A stretch of 17,255 nucleotides of DNA, taken from the NCBI GenBank assembly GCA_030836365.1, contig JAURQB010000210.1:1-17255 (forward strand). Reading direction: 5' to 3'. Both the position numbers and the translations under genes were made by a program. The notes beneath the pieces were generated by a model. The model was given only the letters and a program-made list of their open reading frames with translations, was not told the DNA's origin and made no database searches. Shown here one piece after another: positions 7,010 through 14,180 of the stretch; the first letter of the stretch is position 1, and each line of letters starts with the position of its first letter. This DNA is from Bdellovibrionota bacterium. GTDB taxonomy: Bacteria > Bdellovibrionota > Bacteriovoracia > Bacteriovoracales > Bacteriovoracaceae.

Positions 7010-7964
7010 CCGATAAAATTTGATAAGCCTCTTCATGCGAGCTGATGACCTTCGCCTCCTTTGGCTTTTGCTTTCCTTTGAGATATGGCGATTCAAAAAC
7101 TAAAGTGTCGATTCCTAGAGAATATAAAACATCTGAGTACTTATCTCCTATCATCAAACTTTTTCTGTAATCAATATTATACTTCTCTCCAGCAATTAGT
7201 GCCATTAAAGGGTAAGGCTTTCGAAGTAAACTATCTTTAGCGAACTCAGGAACTGTTGCTTTTTCATGATAAGGACAAAATAGATAATCATCAATAAAGG
7301 CGCCTTTATTTTGTAGGGATTCAGAAATATGCTGATGAATTACATGCAACTGATCCTCATTAATAAACCCTCGAGCAATTCCACTTTGATTAGTTAAGAC
7401 GATAACAGGAATTAATTTCTGATTTGCAAGTTTAATGATTGGCACAATTTCATCAAAGATTTTGATATCGTTAACTGATGAGGGATAACCACAATCCTCA
7501 TTAATGACTCCATCTCGATCCAAAAAAAGTGCACCTGTGTCTTGAGAAAAAGCGTGAGTTATCATTAGTCTTGAAATATTTGAGCGAAGAAAAGCATCGA
7601 TATTATCGTATTTTTCTGTTGGGTCTTCATAATTATTAGTAAAAAAAGCTCCTCCGACATAAAACATTTCATCAGAGGTTTCGGCTTCAGGTTTAATCAT
7701 CAACTTTTCATTTTCATAGGAAACGGAATGATAACTAGAGTCATACTGGCCAGAAAAAATTCCGGTTGATTCTAAAGGCCTTGGTATATCCAAAATCGGT
7801 AGCCCTGCGACATTTGTCACTAGGTAGAAGCTTGAGTTTCCGGGAGAAAATGATTCATTCAATTTGATAACGTTATACTCATGTCCAAGTTTAAGAATGT
7901 TATCTATCTTTGCTAAAAAAGAAGGTGTTTTAGAAGTGCACTCTTCGATATATATTTTCATCAA
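6993..7964 (-). CDS. HAD-IIIA phosphatase (GmhB-like) with an unrecognised N-terminal region
   Basis: The 323-residue protein has a C-terminal HAD domain from about residue 144. It has motif I LFLDRDGVINED (D149, D151), motif II VLTNQSGIARG (T191), the motif III Lys in LRKP, and motif IV MIGDKYSDV (D274, D278). This is the layout of D-glycero-D-manno-heptose-1,7-bisphosphate phosphatase (GmhB) and histidinol-phosphatase relatives, which act in lipopolysaccharide heptose or histidine pathways. The GmhB zinc loop (C-x-H ... C-x-C) is mostly missing: C230PYH is present, but SLL stands where the C-x-C pair is expected. The first 143 residues were not recognised. GAGGAG lies 7 nt before the ATG at 7964, and an in-frame ATG follows at once. 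The upstream nuclease-like gene ends 14 nt earlier, so the two are probably co-transcribed. Substrate not assignable. Confidence 0.82.
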   Translation of the reverse strand: MMKIYIEECTSKTPSFLAKIDNILKLGHEYNVIKLNESFSPGNSSFYLVTNVAGLPILDIPRPLESTGIFSGQYDSSYHSVSYENEKLMIKPEAETSDEMFYVGGAFFTNNYEDPTEKYDNIDAFLRSNISRLMITHAFSQDTGALFLDRDGVINEDCGYPSSVNDIKIFDEIVPIIKLANQKLIPVIVLTNQSGIARGFINEDQLHVIHQHISESLQNKGAFIDDYLFCPYHEKATVPEFAKDSLLRKPYPLMALIAGEKYNIDYRKSLMIGDKYSDVLYSLGIDTLVFESPYLKGKQKPKEAKVISSHEEAYQILSVKFED

Positions 7965-7978
7965 AATCTCCTCATAGA

Positions 7979-8974
7979 TTAAGGCCCTTGATCATCATCT
8001 TTAAACTTTACTGAGCAATTTACCTTCATACTAGGTGCAAGAAATGAATTCATTGGTTTGACTCTGATCTGCAAGGTTAGTTGATCTAGCTCAATAAAAA
8101 ACGATGTATTTCCCGTGACATCAGATATCTTTATCTTTTGAGTATCTGTAACAGCTGCATCATGTACAGTCATTCTTGGCGTGGAAAAGTTCGCATCATG
8201 TACAAAGGAATACACTTTCATCTTCGCCTGGCCAAAACCAAGTAAAGGTTTAAGCGACTCATGAAACTCTTTTGATTGATGTTGAAACTGCCAGGAAAAA
8301 ACATGATGAGCCTCTTCAATACACTTTCGATAAAACTGAAAGAGTAAATTACGCAAGTCTTCTGGCAGCTGGCCTGGACGATCGGAGAGGTTATACTCTT
8401 TTAACAATTCAGAAAAAGTTATCTCTTGTTCACACCTGTCAAAATACTCGTAAAAGCTTATTTTAAATTGATTGAAATAGAGATCGACCTTTTTATTTAA
8501 CTTATCTTGTAATATTGAATTATTAAAATATTTGCTAAAAATACTTTTAATCCCTGCACTTTTAGAATTGATAAAGGAATTACTTTTGATCAATTTGATG
8601 CTCACCAAATCATGACAAGAATCAGCGACCACGACAATATCAGCTTCTTTAAAATTACTTTTATCTGCGAATTTTCCAGTTAACAAAATTTGGTCGAATT
8701 TCAGTTTATAATTTTCTCGATAATGGTTTGAAAAAATAAGACCTGCCTGCTGAATATACTGGTAAGATTTTAGATCATTAATTCGGAGGTAATTTTCATA
8801 CTGCTGAATCTCCGCAATCGTCATATCACCCAATTCACGAAAAAAGTTAGCCTGGTGGCCAGTAGACTGCGCCAAGTTAAGCGCGCAACTGAACTCAAGA
8901 AGCCTGCCTCTTATCTCATTTAAAAAAGCGTTCTCACTTTTCTTCTGGTTTGTGATATTTTGTGTTTGTGCCAT
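7979..8974 (-). CDS. Hypothetical protein with candidate PD-(D/E)XK nuclease-fold motif
   Basis: The protein has 331 residues and no signal peptide or membrane segment, so it is probably cytoplasmic. Near the N-terminus, EIRGRLLEFSCALNLA (20-35) resembles the first helix of PD-(D/E)XK nucleases, with Glu27 as a possible metal ligand. Residues 110-130, EADIVVVADSCHDLVSIKLIK, have the expected Asp112, a hairpin, and a strand with S-I-K127, followed by NSKSAGIKSIF. This resembles restriction-endonuclease-type nucleases (DIvi...iSlKs...N), but it is motif reading only. Helical segments fill the middle, and the C-terminal 90 residues are beta-rich. It could be a restriction endonuclease, a DNA repair or phage-type nuclease, or unrelated. 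It heads a two-gene unit with the HAD phosphatase. The ATG lacks a Shine-Dalgarno sequence and sits just behind a candidate promoter, so the mRNA may be nearly leaderless. Confidence 0.7.
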   Translation of the reverse strand: MAQTQNITNQKKSENAFLNEIRGRLLEFSCALNLAQSTGHQANFFRELGDMTIAEIQQYENYLRINDLKSYQYIQQAGLIFSNHYRENYKLKFDQILLTGKFADKSNFKEADIVVVADSCHDLVSIKLIKSNSFINSKSAGIKSIFSKYFNNSILQDKLNKKVDLYFNQFKISFYEYFDRCEQEITFSELLKEYNLSDRPGQLPEDLRNLLFQFYRKCIEEAHHVFSWQFQHQSKEFHESLKPLLGFGQAKMKVYSFVHDANFSTPRMTVHDAAVTDTQKIKISDVTGNTSFFIELDQLTLQIRVKPMNSFLAPSMKVNCSVKFKDDDQGP

Positions 8975-8984
8975 AAATACGGTG

Positions 8985-9014
8985 ATTGTATCCTAGATAT
9001 GAGTTTTTGCACAA
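8985..9014 (-). promoter_or_regulatory. Candidate promoter for the nuclease-like gene, giving a near-leaderless mRNA
   Basis: On the minus strand TTGTGC (9014-9009) is followed after 18 nt by TACAAT (8990-8985). The ATG at 8974 is only 10 nt beyond the -10 box, so a start of transcription at the usual distance would leave a leader of only a few bases. This agrees with the missing ribosome binding site. Hexamer-based prediction only. Confidence 0.35.
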
Positions 9015-9031
9015 ATTATTAGGGCCGACAG

Positions 9032-9730
9032 ATGATAAATAAAACAATTGTTGCACTTGACCAAATGAACAAAAAAGAAATTTTTGAAGCCATCAATACG
9101 CTTCATGATTTTGAATACTTTAAGTTAGGTCTAGAAATTTTTAATCAGTATGGACGAGATTTTATCCATGAGTTTATTGAAAAAACCAATAAACGAGTTT
9201 TTTTAGACCTAAAACTTCACGATATCCCCAAAACTGTCGAATGCGCCATCAAAGGGCTTGAAGGATTAAAGGTTGATTTTCTCACCATTCACTTATCTGG
9301 TGGAAGACAAATGATTAGATCGGCAATGAGTGCTAAAAATCAATACTTACCAAATACCAAGGTTTTAGGAGTGAGTTATCTGACCAGCCTTGGCGAGTCA
9401 GACTTTAATGAAATTTATGGAATAAAAAATCATCAAGTTAATGATCAATTCAAGCGGATATTTACACTTGCAGCAGAAGAAAAAATAGATGGACTCATCA
9501 GTAGCCCTCATGAACTCTCTATAATTAAGTCAATTGAAAATAAAGTAGGCCATCAATTTATTAAAATAACCCCAGGAATTAGGTTTCCCCATTCAAATAG
9601 TAATGATCAAAAAAGGTTTATGGGACCAGCGCAAGCATTTGATCATGGGGCAAATTATATTGTGATGGGCAGGGCCATCACGAAGTCTGAAAATATTTCT
9701 GAAACAATTAAAATATTAAAAGAAATTTAG
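9032..9730 (+). CDS. pyrF: Orotidine 5'-phosphate decarboxylase
   Basis: This 232-residue protein has the full length and motifs of OMP decarboxylase, the last step of de novo UMP synthesis in the cytoplasm (OMP to UMP + CO2). The substrate-binding VALDQMNKKE lies at residues 7-16. The catalytic D-x-K-x-x-D array is in FLDLKLHDIPKTV, about residues 57-69. IKITPGIRFP and ANYIVMGRAITKS near the C-terminus form the phosphate-binding part of the TIM barrel. It belongs to the bacterial short (E. coli/Bacillus-type) group. The ATG follows AGGGCCGACAG, a moderate ribosome binding site. It is transcribed away from the nuclease-like gene and ends with a 4-nt overlap with the convergent gsk. No other pyrimidine gene is nearby, so it stands alone. 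Confidence 0.97.
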   Translation: MINKTIVALDQMNKKEIFEAINTLHDFEYFKLGLEIFNQYGRDFIHEFIEKTNKRVFLDLKLHDIPKTVECAIKGLEGLKVDFLTIHLSGGRQMIRSAMSAKNQYLPNTKVLGVSYLTSLGESDFNEIYGIKNHQVNDQFKRIFTLAAEEKIDGLISSPHELSIIKSIENKVGHQFIKITPGIRFPHSNSNDQKRFMGPAQAFDHGANYIVMGRAITKSENISETIKILKEI

Positions 9731-11025
9731 AGCGCCCAGTATTCCTCTTCTAAGCAGTCTTCTTTATAAGGTAGACCTCGGCTTAGGCGAGGACTGTTTT
9801 GCTTAAGAACCTCATATGAAACTCTGTTACAATATTTACATATTTGGTGTATGGAGCTGTAGGTTAAACATTTAAACTTGTGCTTTGAAGAAGTTGAACA
9901 TTTCTCTCGGTGATAATCGTTTGCCGCTAGATCATGAAGTAATGCACTAAGTGCTGCATCACCTGCTCCATTGGTATTTTTTATCATTGTGGGCCCACCC
10001 AAAAATGGGTTGATGTGTGTATAAATTTTAACTGGGCTTTTACAATCTTGTTTTAACATCGCCCTAGAATATTCATATAAATTATATTCAGAAATAGTTT
10101 TGCTGTGAATGTTATCTTTCGTCTGACGAAGATTTTCCTCATCACAATGTCCACCGACATATAGACCACGCGCGCCAACAGTTAAAAGAGATAGATCCGA
10201 CAATTCTAAACTTTTGTCCAAAAGCAATAGCGGATCATCAAGCTCAAACAGACTTTTGAATTCATCAAAGTTACCGGCCAGTATGTTTACCTTGTCCTTA
10301 ATTAATTTTTTGAAGAACTCCCTTTTCTCTGCAATTAGAGAACTCGTGCCCATACAAAGAACTACTGGAACATTCATTTCTTTTGCAACATTGATGGCCT
10401 TCATTGTCGCTTGAAATAACGAACTATCATCGGCCCTCAATAAAAAAGCACTGACAAGTAAAGCAGAACTTCGCTCAATTATCTCTTCATTAATGAAGTC
10501 CTCGGTGAGCTCATTCATAATTCCTTTACTTAAGACAAAGCTTCGCTCATTATCTGGAGTTATTAAACACAATGCCCTTCCCATTTTTCCAGGGAATGGC
10601 TTAAGATAACTAAAATCTACGTGGCTATTTGTTGAGCAAATATATTTGAAGGCATAATCACCAACTGAAATATTTTTACTTATTGTACCAAAAGCAACAC
10701 TTCGGTTATCTGACAAAACCGAAAAATTATGAAGAGTATTTCCAATTGCTCCACCGGCAAACTCTCCCGCAACTACCACTGAGTCATCAAAATTGCTGAT
10801 AAGCCCATCAACAAATTCATCAGAGCAGACAATTGACTCACCTTTTGGAATATCATGTTTCACTAAAAAGTCTTCGGGGACGTGTACTTCAATATCGACG
10901 ATGAGTTGATCAACACCGACAATGTAGTTGCCACTTTGGTTTTCGTGGGAATATTCAAATGGAACTCTACCTTCACTATTGACTGGAAAATAGTGTTTCG
11001 TTTTACGGCTCCCTGGGAAGCGCAT
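9727..11025 (-). CDS. gsk: Inosine-guanosine kinase
   Basis: This 432-residue protein matches E. coli Gsk (434 residues) along its whole length as I recall that sequence. It begins MRFPGSRKTKHYFPVN (Gsk: MKFPGKRKSKHYFPVN), then GGAIGNTLHNFSVL and AINVAKEMNVPVVLCMGT. Further on are NTNGAGDAALSALLHDLAAN, with the PfkB-family catalytic Asp in GAGD, and SPRLSRGLPYKEDCLEEEYW at the end. It phosphorylates inosine and guanosine to IMP and GMP with ATP, as part of purine nucleoside salvage. The ATG at 11025 has the strong ribosome binding site AAGGAGATCCACT. The gene is divergent from the SH3b/barrel gene and convergent with pyrF. The close likeness to the enterobacterial enzyme outside that group is notable and may reflect transfer or an old shared family. 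Confidence 0.95.
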   Translation of the reverse strand: MRFPGSRKTKHYFPVNSEGRVPFEYSHENQSGNYIVGVDQLIVDIEVHVPEDFLVKHDIPKGESIVCSDEFVDGLISNFDDSVVVAGEFAGGAIGNTLHNFSVLSDNRSVAFGTISKNISVGDYAFKYICSTNSHVDFSYLKPFPGKMGRALCLITPDNERSFVLSKGIMNELTEDFINEEIIERSSALLVSAFLLRADDSSLFQATMKAINVAKEMNVPVVLCMGTSSLIAEKREFFKKLIKDKVNILAGNFDEFKSLFELDDPLLLLDKSLELSDLSLLTVGARGLYVGGHCDEENLRQTKDNIHSKTISEYNLYEYSRAMLKQDCKSPVKIYTHINPFLGGPTMIKNTNGAGDAALSALLHDLAANDYHREKCSTSSKHKFKCLTYSSIHQICKYCNRVSYEVLKQNSPRLSRGLPYKEDCLEEEYWAL

Positions 11026-11121
11026 AGTGGATCTCCTTGATTTTTATGCAGTCTGTCTAACAAACATAAAATGCTTTTAAAAGTAAAAATTTAGGACATA
11101 ATAGATTTAACAGGTTTTTTT

Positions 11122-12018
11122 ATGAGTAATTTTAAATACTTAACTATTTTAGTCTTTTTTTCTATTTTTTGCATTGACCTGATGGCCTCACAGGTTGCTA
11201 TTGTTGTCGCAAAAAAAGCAATTATCTACGCCCACCCTGACCTTACTGGCCCTCTTGGCGTGATTACAAAAGGCAAAAAGCTACACGCCTCAGAGAGCAT
11301 TGTGTCCAACGGCAAAGCACTTCCTTTTCAATTAGGAACGAAAGTCGCATTCATCTCACTTGACGATGTAATTACAGAAAATGCTCATCATGTTCCATTA
11401 GGTAAAACACCTAAAGAAGATGTTGAACATGAGGTTGTCAACTACTTTGAAAGCAAGCATGAAAATAACTTCACAAAAGATAATTACTTTATTTTAGAAG
11501 CTGGAAAGACCTTGTTTCTTCAAGGAGACTGGGTAAAGTTTAATGAGTTTATATCAGGAGAGAAACCTGAATTAGCTCAAGATATTTCAATTTACGTCCA
11601 ACATCGCCCTTCAAATCTAAGCCACTATATTGCCGTGGGATTAAATTACTTATATCAAAACTCACAAGAGCTATATTTGTCAGCTCCAATTCTGGTTGCT
11701 GATTTGTTTCTCTCTCCATTGAAAAATGATCTTTTAAGTATAGACTTGGGGTTTTCCATTTATGGCACAGGGGATTTTCAAATAAAAGCAGGGCAACCAA
11801 AGAAACGCTTTATAGGTAGTTTATTTGGGGCCGGGCCTAAAATTAATGTGCGTTTTTTTCCCAATAAGTTTATAGGCTTTCACATATCGGCCAGGTATCA
11901 ATATTTCAGACTACTCAATCTTGAAAATATGGAGTTCCCTGGTGTCGGCACGAACATTACTCTAGATGAAATGAACAATGCATCTGTTCTTGTTGGGCTA
12001 AGTATACAGCTAATGTAG
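11122..12018 (+). CDS. Exported protein: SH3b-like N-terminal domain plus predicted beta-barrel
   Basis: This 298-residue protein has a signal peptide (MSNFKYLTILVFFSIFCIDLMAS). After cleavage, residues about 24-90 read like a bacterial SH3 domain: VAKKAIIYAHPDLTGPLGVI, then a basic turn, then KVAFISLDDV. The rest, from about residue 155, alternates strand-like segments (HYIAVGLNYLY, LLSIDLGFSIYG, KINVRFFP, IGFHISARYQYFRLL, ASVLVGLSIQLM), as in an outer-membrane beta-barrel. No specific family was recognised. The ribosome binding site is weak (AACAGG, 6 nt), and a possible -10 CATAAT lies at 11097-11102. It is transcribed divergently from gsk and ends 6 nt from the end of the convergent gene at 12025. 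Role inferred only as envelope-associated. Confidence 0.78.
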   Translation: MSNFKYLTILVFFSIFCIDLMASQVAIVVAKKAIIYAHPDLTGPLGVITKGKKLHASESIVSNGKALPFQLGTKVAFISLDDVITENAHHVPLGKTPKEDVEHEVVNYFESKHENNFTKDNYFILEAGKTLFLQGDWVKFNEFISGEKPELAQDISIYVQHRPSNLSHYIAVGLNYLYQNSQELYLSAPILVADLFLSPLKNDLLSIDLGFSIYGTGDFQIKAGQPKKRFIGSLFGAGPKINVRFFPNKFIGFHISARYQYFRLLNLENMEFPGVGTNITLDEMNNASVLVGLSIQLM

Positions 12019-12024
12019 ATTTTT

Positions 12025-13269
12025 TTACTCCTTTTTTAATGCCTCTTCTAGATAGTGATCCATTTTCTCCTCTCTAGTACCAAAGTCCATCGCCTCGAGC
12101 TCTTGATAGTTTTTCATTTCCTCTTGCTCCAATTCCATTCGCCTTTTCTCATCTTCCTCAGCAAGATTTTTTATTTTATTCAAGATATTATCATCTTTTG
12201 CAATTTCTTCTTTTTTAGAAAATGTTTGCTTGTATCTTTCAATAGCGTATTTATAAAGAGGTCTTAATTGCTCTTTCGTGTCATCACTCCTTTCAAGGCG
12301 TTGAATCATCTCTTTTAAAAATTTTTGATCATCTTGATGGTGAGACCAGGCACTAAGTAAAAATATTAGACCGTCATGACCGATTTGATCTTTATATGAA
12401 AGGGTTCTATACTCGCCATAAATGGCAACACTAGCATCCTTATTAGTTTTCAAAAATTTAATATTGTTTAAAAAAAGAGACCTAACTTTCTTACTCTGAA
12501 GATTCCAATCTTTAAAGTGAAGCGCCATGCTATAAATCACTCCATCACGCAAATAGAAGTGATACTCTTTCTTTTCACCTGTTTTATCTCCAATAAAGCT
12601 GACAACTCCTGCATTATTTTTATCATCCCAACCAAAATAATCGATATTAGGAAAATCTAGGTAATCTTGTCTAAGTTTGAAAATAAATAAATTATAAACC
12701 AGATCTTGCCAGTTAGTTTTTAGGATTTTGAATAAAAGCGCCTGAGAAAACTCGGGAACATTTTTTAAACCAAAAAATATATCTCTCTGAAAAATATCTT
12801 TGAATAAGACAGCCTGTGGTTTATCGTAAATTACTTTTCGCACCACAGGTATACTGAAAAGTTTATTTTTATCAATTTCAGTTTTTAATATTTTTTGTCT
12901 TCGTTCATAAAACCGTAACATTTCTGCTCCTGACCGACTTAGAAAACGAAGACCAACCTCACTATATTTGTATCTATATTTTAGGATTGGAGAAACATAC
13001 AAAAGAGGGTGGGATGTGGGTGCAGGAACTAAAAAATTTTGAACGTGCGCTTTTGACCAGATACTTTTCCTGAGGGTGCCTGATGTCGTTTTAATATTTT
13101 TACCAAGTAATAAATTATTTTCGCTTGCCTCAATATTTATATACTCTGAATCAACACCTTCTTTAAAAATAGTAAAGTAAAAATGGCCGGAAAAACCAAA
13201 CGACGCGATTCCGACAATAAGAAGTAAAATTGCGATGCTCGATAAGAATAATATTAAATACTTATTCAT
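12025..13269 (-). CDS. Membrane-anchored hypothetical protein with C-terminal coiled coil
   Basis: This 414-residue protein begins with a hydrophobic helix (ILFLSSIAILLLIVGIASFGF, about 5-25) that probably anchors it in the inner membrane with the bulk outside the cytoplasm. The middle part is mixed alpha/beta without a motif I recognise. Residues from about 345 to the end are highly charged, rich in Glu and Lys (ILNKIKNLAEEDEKRRMELE and after), and probably form a coiled coil. The ATG at 13269 is preceded by TAGGAAATAA, a fair ribosome binding site. It is convergent with the SH3b/barrel gene and divergent from the lipoprotein gene across the 200-nt AT-rich gap. Confidence 0.75.
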   Translation of the reverse strand: MNKYLILFLSSIAILLLIVGIASFGFSGHFYFTIFKEGVDSEYINIEASENNLLLGKNIKTTSGTLRKSIWSKAHVQNFLVPAPTSHPLLYVSPILKYRYKYSEVGLRFLSRSGAEMLRFYERRQKILKTEIDKNKLFSIPVVRKVIYDKPQAVLFKDIFQRDIFFGLKNVPEFSQALLFKILKTNWQDLVYNLFIFKLRQDYLDFPNIDYFGWDDKNNAGVVSFIGDKTGEKKEYHFYLRDGVIYSMALHFKDWNLQSKKVRSLFLNNIKFLKTNKDASVAIYGEYRTLSYKDQIGHDGLIFLLSAWSHHQDDQKFLKEMIQRLERSDDTKEQLRPLYKYAIERYKQTFSKKEEIAKDDNILNKIKNLAEEDEKRRMELEQEEMKNYQELEAMDFGTREEKMDHYLEEALKKE

Positions 13270-13277
13270 TTATTTCC

Positions 13278-13464
13278 TATCGGTAAGCAATCTCAAGAAA
13301 TGTAAAAGAATTATACCTTTCTAAATAAAATTTTAGGATTAAGGATAAACAAATTCTGGTTTTTAAGGATAAATAAATTTTGATCCCTCAATGTCATTAA
13401 ATTAAATCAATCATTTTTAAAAAAATATTATTTATTCTTAATATTAATTCACCTTCTACCGATA
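13278..13464. repeat. Inverted TACCGATA boxes flanking a divergent intergenic region
   Basis: TACCGATA occurs on the plus strand at 13457-13464 and on the minus strand at 13285-13278. Each copy lies 5-8 nt before the ATG of one of the two divergent genes. The 200-nt region between is AT-rich and otherwise holds only the direct repeat at 13339-13384. The boxes may be a shared leader element, or chance. Confidence 0.25.
13339..13384. repeat. Imperfect direct repeat, two copies, 24-nt period
   Basis: TTAAGGATAAACAAATTCTG at 13339 recurs as TTAAGGATAAATAAATTTTG at 13363, with two differences in 20. A partial copy of the TTAGGAT core occurs just before, near 13333. The repeats lie mid-way in the gap between two divergent genes, where paired operator sites for a regulator might be expected. 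No known binding motif was recognised. Confidence 0.45.
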
Positions 13465-13469
13465 AAAAA

Positions 13470-14180
13470 ATGGTGAAGTATTTAATTTATCTTATATTTA
13501 TCCTATCAATCTCGTGCACTCGTCCGAGCACAAGAGTTTATGAATCTGCAAAAAATAACACAGGACAAGTTGAGATCATCTACACAACAGAATCAAGCTC
13601 ATCTACAGGAGAGAATTCAGATGGTAACGACAGCAATTTAACCGTACAAGATGAAAGCGGACAAATGAGCGCCTTTGAAGAATCAATTTCTCAAAACCCT
13701 GATCTGATTAATTGCAACTGGTCTACTGATGGCACTTCTAACTTTGTATATTCTCATTCATCCATTGGAGAATACAATCTATGCTTCATTAGTAATAAAA
13801 ATAAAGCGTACATTCAATTAAAATCCCCAAAAACAAGCGGCTCTATTTGCTTATTTCCAACAACACATTACGACAACGGTGGCAGCACTTATGTTGGAGA
13901 TGCCAGCTGTCAAAACGTAAGCTCCAGCATGACGATATACCCTATCCAGTTTTACAAGAACCGTACGGGCTACGAGTCAACGACAATTACAGGCTCCATG
14001 ATTATGTATGATATTTCTCACTCATATGGGTATCCTTATTACGGACACTACAAAATCCCAGATGCTTACGTAATTTGCATGCAAGCACTTTACACTAGTC
14101 TATTGTACTCAAATAATGCCGACACAACTTGGTGTGATACGTTCGCAGCGGAAGCTCAGTACGTTTATCACTCTTTCTAA
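13470..14180 (+). CDS. Probable lipoprotein, cysteine-rich, unknown function
   Basis: This 236-residue protein starts MVKYLIYLIFILSISCTRPS, a short signal peptide ending at a cysteine. The residues before it (LSIS) are not a strict lipobox but are acceptable for a lipoprotein, giving Cys16 as the lipidated residue. A Ser/Asn/Gly/Asp-rich linker follows (residues about 40-60). The remaining domain has cysteines in NCNWSTDG, YNLCFIS, SGSICLFP, DASCQNV, VICMQAL and TWCDTF, an even number (six) that could form three disulphides in the periplasm or on the surface. It is also rich in Tyr and Ser. No Shine-Dalgarno sequence precedes the ATG. It ends with a 4-nt overlap with the convergent zinc-finger gene. 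No family recognised. Confidence 0.72.
   Translation: MVKYLIYLIFILSISCTRPSTRVYESAKNNTGQVEIIYTTESSSSTGENSDGNDSNLTVQDESGQMSAFEESISQNPDLINCNWSTDGTSNFVYSHSSIGEYNLCFISNKNKAYIQLKSPKTSGSICLFPTTHYDNGGSTYVGDASCQNVSSSMTIYPIQFYKNRTGYESTTITGSMIMYDISHSYGYPYYGHYKIPDAYVICMQALYTSLLYSNNADTTWCDTFAAEAQYVYHSF

Noticed and set aside
8272..8466. Plus-strand open frame inside the nuclease-like gene
   Set aside because: Short, no ribosome binding site, and entirely antisense to a longer supported gene.
3309..8974. A complete restriction-modification or defence island
   Set aside because: Only the methyltransferase is certain. The nuclease-like gene is distant, on the opposite strand and assigned by motif reading alone, and the genes between are a Ppx-like protein, a transporter and a HAD phosphatase.
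10214..10414. Plus-strand open frame inside gsk
   Set aside because: Antisense to a secure orthologue of inosine-guanosine kinase.
10863..11063. Minus-strand open frame overlapping the start of gsk in another frame
   Set aside because: The gsk frame has the AAGGAG site and end-to-end homology; this frame has neither.
11549..11800. Minus-strand open frame inside the SH3b/barrel gene
   Set aside because: Antisense to a signal-peptide-bearing gene, with no start signal of its own.
12019..12040. T-rich stretch between two convergent genes as a terminator
   Set aside because: No stem of adequate length precedes the T-runs.
12055..12267. Plus-strand hydrophobic open frame
   Set aside because: The Phe/Leu/Ile-rich sequence is what antisense of the Glu/Lys-rich coiled coil produces.
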